DNA of 64,000 bases from an uncultured Pseudomonadota bacterium (GTDB lineage Bacteria > Myxococcota_A > UBA796 > CAJQPC01). The stretch is from NCBI GenBank assembly GCA_913060515.1, contig CAJXRZ010000002.1, positions 62,001 to 126,000 on the forward strand, in the 5' to 3' direction. The notes under the pieces are model-generated. The model was not told the origin of the DNA and did not search any database. It saw nothing but the letters and a program-made list of their open reading frames with translations. The position numbers and the translations under genes are program-made. The stretch's first letter is position 1. Every line of letters starts with the position of its first letter. Shown piece after piece: positions 27,687 to 36,207 of the stretch.

Positions 27687-27688
27687 GC

Positions 27689-29233
27689 CTACTTCTTTCC
27701 GCCGGCCATCAGGCCTGGAGGACACTCAGGAGTAGCGTTGACACGGTAGTAGCCGACCTCGTCCGCCCACATCTCGCCCTCGTAAGGCCAGGACACATAG
27801 CCCTTGCGCACGCGCTCGGAGCGCTTGACCTTCTTCTCGGCGTCGGGGATCTGACCGGTCATGCTGGCCTGCTCGTAGAGCTTGGTCTCCAGACGGAGCA
27901 TGTCCAGCTTGGCGATCTCGGTGTCGGTCAGCATCGAGGTGAGCTCACCCGCCCGGTTTTGCACCTGGGACTTGATGCGACCGCCGTGCTGCTCGATGAG
28001 CTCGTCATGCCGGGTTTGCACCATGCCCGAGGCCATGTCGACCCAGTTGCCGCTCTTGCTGGCCAGCAGCCCGAGCTCCTCCTTGGCGACGTCCACCGAC
28101 TCGGTGGCCTCGATGAAGGACTTGTCGTAGGGCACGTCACGGAGCGCCATCTCGGAGAGCTCGGACTCTCCGGTCTCCACGAAGCTGCGGGCGTCGGTGA
28201 ATACCGCGTTGGCGTCCATGGCCGAGATGGTGCTCTGGAGCTCGTCCCGAACGGGGGTCCAGGTGGTTTGGAACTCCTCGATCTGAGCGCTCGCTTCCGG
28301 GAACTTGCAGATCAAGAAGAGGCTGTAGGTGCGCAGCAGCTGGGCTTCGGGGAAGTACCAGTCGTCGTAGAAGGGCGTGACGTGCGTGTGCAGGATGCCC
28401 AGGGCGCCGTTGATGTCCTGGATGCGGAAGTGTGCCCAGGCGCGCTCGAACTGGGCCTCGGGCCACCAGTGGCTCTCGCGACTCACCTTGGCGTAGTACT
28501 CGATGGCCTTGGGGTAGTTGCCCGCGGCGTAGTATGTCCGGCCCAGGTTCAGGTTGACCGTGTCGAGCATCTCGGTGTCGTCGCCGACCAGAGCTTGGGC
28601 GGTGAGCAACGCGGCCATGGCGTCGTTGTAGCGACCCTGCTGGGTGAGGATGACGCCCTTGAGCGCCATGCCCTTGCCCATGTCGGGGCTGTCCTTCTGG
28701 ACCAGGGACAAGATGCCCAGGGCCGTGGAGTAGTTGCCCTGGGCGTAGGAGCCACGGGCACCCAGGTAGGCCATGTGAGAACGCGTCTCTTTGTCGGCCT
28801 TGTAGCCGATGTTCTCAGCGAAGGTTCGCTCCAGAAGAGCCTGGTCGCCGTGGCGCTGCTCGAGCGCCAAGAAGGCGGTGACCACCTCTGCGCTGGTTGC
28901 GTCCGGGTCCATCTGCATGCCTTGGCTCCAGGCCAGAGCACCGGCGTAGGGCAGGCCCTCTTTCTCGAGCAGGCCGCCCAAGCGAATGTAGGCCTGTCCG
29001 TGACAGCCCTCCATCTCGGGATCCTTGAGGACCACGGCCAAGGCATCCATCGCCTCGGGCACGTTTCCGGAGGCGACTCCGGCCACGAAGGGGGTGAAGA
29101 CCTCCAAGGTGTCCTCGCACATGGGGGCTTCTTCAGCATCCTTGGTCGAGGGCTTGCTCTGTGCCGCAGAGAGGCTTGGCAGCAGAGAGAAGGCTCCAAC
29201 CAGAGCGAAGACGCGCAGACCGCGGCGACTCAC
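27689..29233 (-). CDS. Periplasmic TPR protein
   Basis: 514 residues from GTG 29233, which overlaps the barrel gene's stop (GTGA); the open frame upstream is antisense-like noise. Signal VSRRGLRVFALVGAFSLLPSLSAAQ. At least six TPR-like helical repeats span about 35-300 (e.g. GRYNDAMAALLTAQ, GRTYYAAGNYPKAIEYYAKV, FRIQDINGALGILHTHV). The C-terminal part (about 330-490) is predicted long helices, ending WPYEGEMWADEVGYYRVN and a Lys-rich tip. Architecture is like the soluble periplasmic TPR proteins that sit beside outer-membrane barrels in Myxococcota. Probably a scaffold between periplasm and outer membrane. Confidence 0.82.
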   Translation of the reverse strand: MSRRGLRVFALVGAFSLLPSLSAAQSKPSTKDAEEAPMCEDTLEVFTPFVAGVASGNVPEAMDALAVVLKDPEMEGCHGQAYIRLGGLLEKEGLPYAGALAWSQGMQMDPDATSAEVVTAFLALEQRHGDQALLERTFAENIGYKADKETRSHMAYLGARGSYAQGNYSTALGILSLVQKDSPDMGKGMALKGVILTQQGRYNDAMAALLTAQALVGDDTEMLDTVNLNLGRTYYAAGNYPKAIEYYAKVSRESHWWPEAQFERAWAHFRIQDINGALGILHTHVTPFYDDWYFPEAQLLRTYSLFLICKFPEASAQIEEFQTTWTPVRDELQSTISAMDANAVFTDARSFVETGESELSEMALRDVPYDKSFIEATESVDVAKEELGLLASKSGNWVDMASGMVQTRHDELIEQHGGRIKSQVQNRAGELTSMLTDTEIAKLDMLRLETKLYEQASMTGQIPDAEKKVKRSERVRKGYVSWPYEGEMWADEVGYYRVNATPECPPGLMAGGKK

Positions 29234-29886
29234 GATGGCTCCCCGATCTTGGAGAAGCCAATGTGAATGCCGACGTTCTGCTTGAGGGCGCGGGTGCCCG
29301 ACTGCTTGCGGTTCTGCAGCTGGAAGTCGTCGCGGACCTCGATTCGGATGGCGGTGTTGTCGCCGCGCCAGACCTTCATTCCAACACCGATGCCGACGGT
29401 CGGAGAGAAGGCAAGGAACTTCTCGCCCCAGGCGAGCTGCTCCACGGTGACACCGCCCACGATGGGCATGTAGATGTCGTGGTGGTAGATGCGCTCCCCT
29501 TGGAAGTTCATCTTGGCGTAGATGGGGGACCAAACCACGCCGCCGGTCAGGCTACCCAGGTAGCGGTAGGCCTCGGGGGAGACACCGTAGGCCACGCTGG
29601 CCAGGGTGTTGTAGGCCGCTGTGGGCAGGCCGTAGCCAACACCCAGCTGGGCCTCCCAGCCCAGGTTCTCGGACATGTGCTTGCCGTAGGTGGCCTGCAG
29701 CTTTGGGGCGGTCATGTAGGGGTCGAAGGCGACCACACCCAGAGACACGGACAGCTCGGAGCGGTCGGTCTTGGGGTAGAGCAGCTTCTGAACGACCTGG
29801 ATCTCCTCATTCTTGAGGGTTCCCAGGTCGACGGTCTCTTGAGCCATTGCGGGCGAGGCAGCCAGCGCAGCGATCAGCATGTTCAT
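29230..29886 (-). CDS. Outer-membrane beta-barrel protein, myxobacterial type
   Basis: 218 residues from ATG 29886, which gives a short Sec signal (MNMLIAALAASPAMAQ). The motif VVQKLLYPKTDRSELSVSLG followed by FDPYMTAPKLQATYG and GWEAQLGVGYG matches the outer-membrane beta-barrel family widespread in Myxococcota (OMP_myx_plus-like). Alternating strands run to IEVRDDFQLQNRKQ and NVGIHIGFSK at the end, as expected of a small barrel of about eight to ten strands. Starts ten bases after the vWA gene and is coupled to the TPR gene. Confidence 0.82.
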   Translation of the reverse strand: MNMLIAALAASPAMAQETVDLGTLKNEEIQVVQKLLYPKTDRSELSVSLGVVAFDPYMTAPKLQATYGKHMSENLGWEAQLGVGYGLPTAAYNTLASVAYGVSPEAYRYLGSLTGGVVWSPIYAKMNFQGERIYHHDIYMPIVGGVTVEQLAWGEKFLAFSPTVGIGVGMKVWRGDNTAIRIEVRDDFQLQNRKQSGTRALKQNVGIHIGFSKIGEPS

Positions 29887-29896
29887 GGTGTGCAAC

Positions 29897-31201
29897 TCAG
29901 AAAGGCAGGGTGCGTGGCTGGCCCTCGAGGGGCTTGTAGAAGATATCGACGTCGTCGCCGTAGTCCGGCACGGCTGAGCCGTAGAAGCGCACGGAGTTCT
30001 CCGAGGCGTCGTACTGCCAGCAATCGCAAGTTGGGTCGGTCTCGCCGTCCGGAATGTCTTCCGGGTTGGCCATTGGAATCTCTTCCCCATCCACGTAGAC
30101 CAGCAAGGTGGCCACGTCGGGCACGCTCTGGAGCGGGAAGCTCAGGAGCAGCTGGTTGAGCAGAGCGCCCAGGTCCTGCAGGTAGGAGGAGAAGTCCGCG
30201 ACCTGGCAGTCTCCGCCGGCACCGGGCTCAGAGATGACGCGGTAAAAGCCGCCGCTCTCCTCGGCCACGGCCTGCAGCCGCTCTACTCCAGCGCTCGCGC
30301 CACCCTGGCAAGTCTCGGGGTTTGGCCCGATGACCGCGAAGCGGTAGCGAATGTTGAAGCGGTCCAGCAAGTCCATGTAGGTCTCGGGCAGCTCATCGCC
30401 CAAGGTCTGGCGGCGGCTGCCGTCACCCTCGTCGCTGATGACCACAAAGATCACTGTGGAGTCGGGACGAAGCCACGGCGCCGTGTTGATGTCGGAGGGG
30501 TCCAGTGGGGAGAGGTCGTCGGTGCACTCGTCGGGGGCCGTCTCGGCGTCCACGGCGCGGCACGTGGCCAAGAAGGCCGACTCGAGGTGCTCCTCGGTGC
30601 CGGAGCCACAGTGACCCGTCCAGGCGTTGATTCCGCCGCACAGGCAGTCCAAGTAGTCCAGGCTGATGAGCTCGGGGGTGTCCGGCAGGGTGCCGTCCTC
30701 CGGGCACTCAAAGTTGGGCTCCGGATCCAGGTTCGCTTCGTTCCAGCAGGTCGCCTCGCAGAGGAGGTTGCGCTGGAAGTTTCCGGCGATGTCGTTGTCG
30801 GTGTCTTCGACCACCTGAGGGTCACCCACCAGTGCACCAGCCACACCGGGCGGTGTGTCTCCCGGATCCGAGGCCGAGGTCGTGGTGACCGCGAGACCGT
30901 AGTCCAGGAAAGCGCCGCGTTGGCTCGTGTACTGGATGTAGGCATCCAGCGCCTCGGAGCTGGAGCCTTCCGGCAGGGCTCCTTCGGTCGTCAACGTGTC
31001 GATGAACACGCCAAAGTTCTGTGCAAGAGCGGTGGCCTCTTCTTCCATCGACGGGGAGTTGTCGATGATGAAGACAAGGTCCGCATCGTTGCTAAAGCTC
31101 GCCTGCTCGTAGCCAGCGAGGCGGAACATCTCGTAGCGGTTGCACCCGACCAAGGTCAAGGGCAGGAGCATGCTCGCGAGCAACCAATGGTTTCGTCGCA
31201 T
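29897..31201 (-). CDS. vWA-domain outer-membrane lipoprotein
   Basis: 434 residues from ATG 31201; earlier in-frame starts lack a signal, whereas this gives MRRNHWLLASMLLPLTLVGC (Cys 20) behind GAGGA. The vWA domain begins LVFIIDNSPSMEEE, an intact DxSxS metal-ion (MIDAS) site, and continues to VIFVVISDEGDGS and VIGPNPETCQG. A cysteine-rich insert lies between about 155 and 245 (CEATCW, CLCGGINAWTGHCG), and a beta-rich tail follows. The plan resembles CglB, the vWA adhesin lipoprotein of Myxococcus gliding, but homology was not tested. First gene of its operon. Confidence 0.85.
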   Translation of the reverse strand: MRRNHWLLASMLLPLTLVGCNRYEMFRLAGYEQASFSNDADLVFIIDNSPSMEEEATALAQNFGVFIDTLTTEGALPEGSSSEALDAYIQYTSQRGAFLDYGLAVTTTSASDPGDTPPGVAGALVGDPQVVEDTDNDIAGNFQRNLLCEATCWNEANLDPEPNFECPEDGTLPDTPELISLDYLDCLCGGINAWTGHCGSGTEEHLESAFLATCRAVDAETAPDECTDDLSPLDPSDINTAPWLRPDSTVIFVVISDEGDGSRRQTLGDELPETYMDLLDRFNIRYRFAVIGPNPETCQGGASAGVERLQAVAEESGGFYRVISEPGAGGDCQVADFSSYLQDLGALLNQLLLSFPLQSVPDVATLLVYVDGEEIPMANPEDIPDGETDPTCDCWQYDASENSVRFYGSAVPDYGDDVDIFYKPLEGQPRTLPF

Positions 31202-31242
31202 GGGGGTCCTCGGAGTGGCCGGATTCGGCCCCAACTGCGCGA

Positions 31243-31271
31243 AGCATAGGGGAGGCCAGGGTGCGGTGCAA
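31243..31271 (-). promoter_or_regulatory. Sigma-70 promoter of the vWA/barrel/TPR operon
   Basis: On the minus strand TTGCAC (31271-31266), a 17-base spacer and TATGCT (31248-31243) form a good vegetative promoter. Transcription would start near 31236, leaving a leader of about 35 bases with GAGGA before the vWA start codon. Optimal spacing supports the call; no operator was recognised. Confidence 0.55.
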
Positions 31272-31359
31272 GGGTCTGGCCCTCCCCTTACGGCCTTTTG
31301 GCCAGCGCTCAACAAGCTCCGATCGGTTGCCGAGGAGAGTTGTACTGGAGGCCAGCCCA

Positions 31360-31725
31360 ATGAGTGCAGCCCTGAAGCTCTCCGAACGCCGTGTTGTTGC
31401 CCGTCTACCCATTCGCGTGATGGTCGAGTACCAAGCCATCGAAGACTTCTTGATCGACTACACCGCCAACGTCTCCTTGGGCGGGATCTTCATTCAGACA
31501 GCGGAGCCCATGGCGGTGGGGACCACCTTTAAGTTGCGCCTCAGCATTCCCACCCGGCAGCGACCCATCGACACGGTAGGCGTGGTGCGTTGGACCGTGC
31601 CTCCCGAAGAGTCTGGACCGCTGATTCCTGGAATGGGGGTGCAGTTCGACGAACTCAACCCCACGGACCTGCGGGCGGTCCATCGTCTGCTCGCGGCCTG
31701 GGAGGACGACGCGCTGCCCGAGTGA
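31360..31725 (+). CDS. PilZ-domain protein
   Basis: 121 residues from ATG 31360, preceded by GGAGG. The c-di-GMP signature is present: an RxxxR-type start (ERRVVARLPIRV), then NVSLGGIFIQT (the D/NxSxxG element). The remaining strands (TFKLRLSIPTRQRPIDTVGVVRW, GMGVQFDELNPTD) match the short PilZ paralogue family (TIGR02266-like) common in myxobacteria. It would bind c-di-GMP and signal by protein contact. It stands divergent from the vWA operon and convergent with the HEAT gene. Confidence 0.88.
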   Translation: MSAALKLSERRVVARLPIRVMVEYQAIEDFLIDYTANVSLGGIFIQTAEPMAVGTTFKLRLSIPTRQRPIDTVGVVRWTVPPEESGPLIPGMGVQFDELNPTDLRAVHRLLAAWEDDALPE

Positions 31726-31751
31726 GATGAAGAAGGAACCCGTGCGGTAGA

Positions 31752-32984
31752 TCAGCCCCCCAAGGCCGCCGCGATCTGGTCCAGTTGTGCTTTCTCCATG
31801 GGATCTTCGGCCCGGTCGGCAGCCGCACGCATCTCCTGCGCCGCCGCTCGATAGCCGAGCGTGCCCAAGGTGCTCGCCGCCGAGAGACGCACCAAGGGGT
31901 CGCCGTCCCGAAGCAAGGGGATCAGAGCCTCTCCAGCGCTCTCGGACGCCAGCGAGCCCAACAGACGCGCAGCCTCGGCACGGGCAAAGGGGCTGGGGTC
32001 TTTCAAGGCGGCCTGAAGGCCTTGAACGCGGGCCGGGTCGGAGACTCGCCCCAAGGCGAGCACGACTTCCAGGCGCACTTCCTCTTGTTCGTCCTGCAGC
32101 AGCGGAAGAAGCAGCGTGACGACCTGGGGTGGGTCGGTCCATGCCAAGGCCCGCACGCTGAGTTGGCGGGTGGCGGGATCCGCGTCGCCGAGCAGGATGC
32201 TCAGGGTGGGAACAGCAGACTCATCGCCAAGGTTTGCCAGAGCGGCAATGGCCGCGTAGCGCAAGCGCCCTGAGCTCTGGCTGGCCAAGCGGGTCAGCTC
32301 GGGAACGGCGCGGTGGTCGCCGAGCTGGCCAAGGGCCAAGATTGCAGCCTCGCGAACCAGCGGATCGCCGCTGCTCGAGGCTTGAACCAGAGGCTCCATG
32401 GCGCGCCAGTCCCCCGCTCTGCCGAGACGCTGACAGGCTGCGATGCGCTCACCGGCGTCCGGATGGGAGAGGCGGGCCAGCTCCGCAGAGACCTGTACAT
32501 CTGGGCCGGTCAGCACGGCCAGGGCAGCGTTGCCCGCGCGCTCTCGGAGCAGCACGGAGGGGTCCTTCACGGCAGCCCGGCGCAAGGGCTGCAGGGCCCG
32601 AGGGTCTCCGCTTCGGGCCAGGGCGTCGTAGACCTCACCGCGTACAGCAGGGGAGGGGTCTTGCATTGCGGTGAGGAGAGCATCTACGCCCACTGGACCA
32701 TGTCGGCCCAAGGCGTGAGCGGCCCAGGCGCGTGCGATGGGCTCAGGGCTGTCTTGCAGCAGCGAGGCCAGCTCATCGACGCTCAGATCCATGCGGGCGA
32801 GGGCGTCCTGGCCGGCGGCCCGAACCTCTGGATTCGATTCCGCGGAGAGCGACTGGGCGACCTGATTCACAGCCTCCGCCGTGGCGGGGGACTCTGCGAC
32901 TTCACGGTAGGCCATGACCCGGGCCCTGGGATCGGGATCGTCCAGCCCAGCTCCCAAGAGGAGCATGGCCAACAGGGTGTTCAC
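31752..32984 (-). CDS. HEAT-repeat protein, probably exported
   Basis: 410 residues. The start MNTLLAMLLLGAGL may be a short signal, though it lacks basic residues. About ten or eleven HEAT/PBS-lyase-type repeats fill the rest, each of about 31 residues (DPSPAVRGEVYDALARSGDPRALQPL type; DPLVREAAILALGQLGDHRAVP). Such solenoids bind proteins; there is no catalytic motif. Its ATG overlaps the stop of the beta-helix gene by four bases, so the two are probably made together. Confidence 0.85.
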   Translation of the reverse strand: MNTLLAMLLLGAGLDDPDPRARVMAYREVAESPATAEAVNQVAQSLSAESNPEVRAAGQDALARMDLSVDELASLLQDSPEPIARAWAAHALGRHGPVGVDALLTAMQDPSPAVRGEVYDALARSGDPRALQPLRRAAVKDPSVLLRERAGNAALAVLTGPDVQVSAELARLSHPDAGERIAACQRLGRAGDWRAMEPLVQASSSGDPLVREAAILALGQLGDHRAVPELTRLASQSSGRLRYAAIAALANLGDESAVPTLSILLGDADPATRQLSVRALAWTDPPQVVTLLLPLLQDEQEEVRLEVVLALGRVSDPARVQGLQAALKDPSPFARAEAARLLGSLASESAGEALIPLLRDGDPLVRLSAASTLGTLGYRAAAQEMRAAADRAEDPMEKAQLDQIAAALGG

Positions 32985-34486
32985 GCCCGCTTCATCACGT
33001 CGTGAATGGCGTTGAAGTCCGAGAGCACCTGAGGGTGTGGGCGCGTCCCGGTTGCGATGTGGCCTCGGACGACGCTGTTGAAGAGGTCTTTGAGCTCGTC
33101 TCGGACCAGGGCGTAGTCTTGGCTGGAGACCAGAGCGCGGAGGCGAGAGATGGCCGGTGGCTCTCCGCCCGCGTAGTGCTTGGCGAGCCGCGCCACAGAC
33201 TGGTTTAGGAAGGACTGTGTCTCTGGAGAGAGCTCCAGCGTAGGCTCGTCGGGGGGCGTGAGCGTATCGCTGTTTGTCTCGTCACCGCTCAGGGTGTCCG
33301 CCAAGGCTGCATCCCGACGCGGGGTGGCGGAGGGCGGCGCTGGGAGCTCCTCGAACTCCTCGATCTCCTCGAAGTCTTCAATCTCCTCGAGCTCGTCGAT
33401 CTCTTGTGGAGGCGCAGGCTCGGCCAAGGGCTCGGGCGGCGCATCGAAGGGCTCGATTTCGTGAAACTCCTCCAGATCGTCAAGGTCCAGGGGCTCCGGC
33501 TCATCGGCGAAAACCTGAGGCTCTTCAATCTCTGCCTGCGGCGCAGACTTTGGCTCAGGTCGCGGGGCCAACCCGGCCTGTTCCAGCTGCGCCTGGGCGT
33601 CGGCCATGTGCATGGACGGGGCCGCCTCGGTGGCCGATTGGGCGGGGGCTGGCTGAGGTGTGGGCGCTTCTCGGACGGTGGGCTTTGGCTGAGGTGGCAG
33701 CGGCTCGACCAAGCCCACCAGGCCGTGGTCGGTGGGCTCGTCTGCGGTGCGTAGATCCAGCTCACCCAATCCAGAGGCCTCCCCCTCCGCTGCGGAGAGC
33801 TGAGCGGCGCCGAGCTCCGCAAGAGGTCGGACTTCCCGTTCGCGCAAGAAGGCTTCGGGGTCTACCCCGGTGAACTCCGCGTACTCTTGGAGGCGGAAAC
33901 GCCCCTTGAGCGCGTTGTTTCCCAGCTCGTTGTGGGACTCGAGCACGTTGATGCGTCCAGCGGCCTTGGGATCGACCTCGGCGTCGGGCGCGATGCACAC
34001 CTCCACCGTGAAGGCACAGGGGCCCAAGCTGACGCGAGACTGCGCTTCGATGCCGCGCGCCTTGATGGTGCCGCCACGAAAGCGCACCAAGTCGCCTTGA
34101 AGGAGGCGGGCTTCGATTCGTGGCCCGTCGACCCGCAGAGTCCCACCTGCGCGCATCACGCCCACTTGTGTGGGGCCCCGCACCACGATGTCGCCTTGTG
34201 TCGCCACGACGGACTCTGCGTCCAGACGGCCCCGCATTTGGATGGCGCCGCTGTGTGCCACCAGCTCTTGGCACTGTAGGTGCCCTTCAATGCGCACGCC
34301 TTGTGCGACCACCCGGTCCGCGGACACAGGGCCGCGCAGAGTGATCGTGCCTTGGGTGCTCTCAATGCGAGAGATGTCCCCGCTGAGAGGACCCTCTACG
34401 ATCACGTCGCCTTCGGCGATCAGCGCCACCTTGCCGTCTTCGACGGCCAAAGTAAGGCCCTGGGGAATGTGCAGCGTATTGGCCAT
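32981..34486 (-). CDS. Bactofilin/DUF342-like beta-helix protein with acidic tail
   Basis: 501 residues with GAGGG before the ATG. Residues about 15-160 are a series of short hydrophobic strands with regular glycines (GDVIVEGPLSGDIS, GTITLRGPVSADRVVAQG, GAIQMRGRLDAESVVA, GDIVVRGPTQVG), the pattern of right-handed beta-helix proteins such as bactofilins and DUF342/FapA. About 200-400 is acidic and Pro-rich (EEIEDFEEIEEFEEL), likely disordered. A helical end (LRALVSSQDYALVRDEL, VLSDFNAIHDVMKRA) follows. It may be a cytoplasmic scaffold; PilZ and glycosyltransferase neighbours suggest cell-envelope work. Confidence 0.72.
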   Translation of the reverse strand: MANTLHIPQGLTLAVEDGKVALIAEGDVIVEGPLSGDISRIESTQGTITLRGPVSADRVVAQGVRIEGHLQCQELVAHSGAIQMRGRLDAESVVATQGDIVVRGPTQVGVMRAGGTLRVDGPRIEARLLQGDLVRFRGGTIKARGIEAQSRVSLGPCAFTVEVCIAPDAEVDPKAAGRINVLESHNELGNNALKGRFRLQEYAEFTGVDPEAFLREREVRPLAELGAAQLSAAEGEASGLGELDLRTADEPTDHGLVGLVEPLPPQPKPTVREAPTPQPAPAQSATEAAPSMHMADAQAQLEQAGLAPRPEPKSAPQAEIEEPQVFADEPEPLDLDDLEEFHEIEPFDAPPEPLAEPAPPQEIDELEEIEDFEEIEEFEELPAPPSATPRRDAALADTLSGDETNSDTLTPPDEPTLELSPETQSFLNQSVARLAKHYAGGEPPAISRLRALVSSQDYALVRDELKDLFNSVVRGHIATGTRPHPQVLSDFNAIHDVMKRA

Positions 34487-34507
34487 CGAAAACCCTCGGT
34501 GGGCATG

Positions 34508-35746
34508 CTACCGCAGCCACGCAGCCCGTGCCCTCTCGTAGCTCTGTTCCAGAGCTTCAAGGTGGCGGTCCATGGAGAAGTCTCGTGGGGTCCAGCGACC
34601 TCGACCCTGGGCAATCTCGGCTCTGAGCAGGTCAACCAGGCCGTGAACGTTGCCGCTCTCGAAGCAGCGTATGCGCGAATCGATCTCTGCAATCCCCCCC
34701 CGATCCGAGGCCACCACGCGCAGGCCTGCCGCCAGGGCCTCCCGCACGACCAGCGGGCTGTTCTCCTCCCAGATGCTCGGCACTACCAGCAGGTCTGAGA
34801 GGTCCAAGATTTCCTGTCGCTGGCCCGCGTCGAACACCCCGCCGTAGCGCTCACCAAGGGCCTGGATGCACCGCTGGCCGTAGTCCGGATCGGCGTCGTA
34901 GACCGGCGCAGGTCCCCAGACCTTGAGCTCCAAGCCAGGGAGCACATCGGCGGCTTCAATGAGCAGGTGAAGGCCTTTGCTCGGTATCAGGGCGCCCACG
35001 TAGAGGATGCGCAGAGCGCCCTCTCCCGGAGGCAGCGCAGGCTGCAAAGGGGCCACCAGGGGAAGGTCCAGGACCTCGATGGCCTCGGTCGGGCTGAGCT
35101 TGCCGATCCGTTGGGCCAGGTCCCGGCTGGGAGAGAGGCAGAGATGGGCACGGACCAGGATTCGCTCCGCCGCCTCCATCCGAGCTTCCAGCTCGACCAG
35201 GCCGCCTGCGCTGGGGCCAGCCTTGGCCACCAATCCCTTGGCCAGCGTGTGTACGCCCAAGCGCCGACTCATGCGCCCGAGAATGCCCATGCCGGGTCGC
35301 AGGGTCAGATGCTCGGCTACGCAGGCGCCGCACTTCTCCAACTGGGGGCCGCTGCAGGGTTCAATGCGCCGGTCCATGAGCTGGCCGCGTACGCAGAGCA
35401 GGTGGTAGTCGTGCAAGCTGAGCACGATGGGGCAGTCCACTCCCGCCAGGGCGTCCAAGCCCAGGTGCGCGAAGTGGTGGGCGTGAATCAACTCTGGGGC
35501 CAGTTGTGCCACCGCCGAGGCCACTTCGGGCCGGGACCAGGTGTCTCGAAAGCGCGTCGCCGGCTTTACGCCGACCGCCCAGGTGTGAGCGTCCACTCGG
35601 CGAAGGCCTGTGGGGCCTCCTCGATCGGGCACGAGGAGCTGAACGTCCTGGGTTTGGCGCTGCGCACGGACCAACGCGTCCGCGTAGAGCTCCGTTCCCC
35701 CCCGGTCACCCAGCGCTGGAGACCCATGCGCCAGGTGGAGGCGCAT
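34508..35746 (-). CDS. GT4-family glycosyltransferase
   Basis: 412 residues of GT-B fold. The N-terminal domain has GDRGGTELYADALVRA and IHAHHFAHLGLDAL; the C-terminal UDP/GDP-sugar side has ILYVGALIPSKGLHLLIEA, LLVVPSIWEENSPLVVREALAAG (the E-x7-E element) and LRVVASDRGG. A cysteine-containing insert (CSGPQLEKCGACVAEH) follows the N-terminal domain, as in the related enzyme at 36208. Such retaining transferases build surface polysaccharides. Its ATG shares a base with the stop of the YbjN-like gene (TGATG). Confidence 0.9.
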   Translation of the reverse strand: MRLHLAHGSPALGDRGGTELYADALVRAQRQTQDVQLLVPDRGGPTGLRRVDAHTWAVGVKPATRFRDTWSRPEVASAVAQLAPELIHAHHFAHLGLDALAGVDCPIVLSLHDYHLLCVRGQLMDRRIEPCSGPQLEKCGACVAEHLTLRPGMGILGRMSRRLGVHTLAKGLVAKAGPSAGGLVELEARMEAAERILVRAHLCLSPSRDLAQRIGKLSPTEAIEVLDLPLVAPLQPALPPGEGALRILYVGALIPSKGLHLLIEAADVLPGLELKVWGPAPVYDADPDYGQRCIQALGERYGGVFDAGQRQEILDLSDLLVVPSIWEENSPLVVREALAAGLRVVASDRGGIAEIDSRIRCFESGNVHGLVDLLRAEIAQGRGRWTPRDFSMDRHLEALEQSYERARAAWLR

Positions 35747-36183
35747 CAGCCGCCCAACAGGTCCGTGGCGCGGTTGCCGCCGACCAGCGCCTGCAGGATG
35801 TCGTCGTACTCATCGGAGATGCGCAGCACGTAGGTCAGCGCGGTCTCGAACTCCTCAAAATCCAGGTGGTCCGCCAGGATCGTGGTCGAGAAGCTCAGGG
35901 TGTGGTCCTCGAAGAGCCTGAAGGAGCCGAAGAGCACCTCGTTGTTCAAGCGGATGACCTCGCGCAGGAGCACGTCCGTCACGTCAAAGTCGCTCAGAGT
36001 CGCGGCGGAGAAGCGCACGAAGCGCTTGTCGGTGACGGTGTCCTGAATCAGGCGCATGACCACGGCGGTAGAGCCGTAGCGCAGCATGTAGACGCCGTCG
36101 TCGGTGGCCTTGGCTGCCATCTCCATGCGGGCCAGGTAGCCTTCGATCAGGGCGTGAAGGTCGGTGTTGGGCTGTTGAGCCAT
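35746..36183 (-). CDS. YbjN/CesT-like small protein
   Basis: 145 residues with GGAGG before the ATG. A mixed alpha/beta pattern (LHALIEGYLARMEMAAK, YMLRYGSTAVVMRLI, FVRFSAATLSDF, LNNEVLFGSFRLFEDHTLSFS) resembles YbjN and type III chaperone-like folds. It is sandwiched between two glycosyltransferases, coupled to the downstream one. The upstream GTGTAGCGT also occurs before the gene starting at 37482 and may be its -10 region. Exact role unknown; it may act as a chaperone or regulator for a partner in this locus. Confidence 0.72.
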   Translation of the reverse strand: MAQQPNTDLHALIEGYLARMEMAAKATDDGVYMLRYGSTAVVMRLIQDTVTDKRFVRFSAATLSDFDVTDVLLREVIRLNNEVLFGSFRLFEDHTLSFSTTILADHLDFEEFETALTYVLRISDEYDDILQALVGGNRATDLLGG

Positions 36184-36207
36184 CTCATCCTCCGGATGCG
36201 GCGAACG

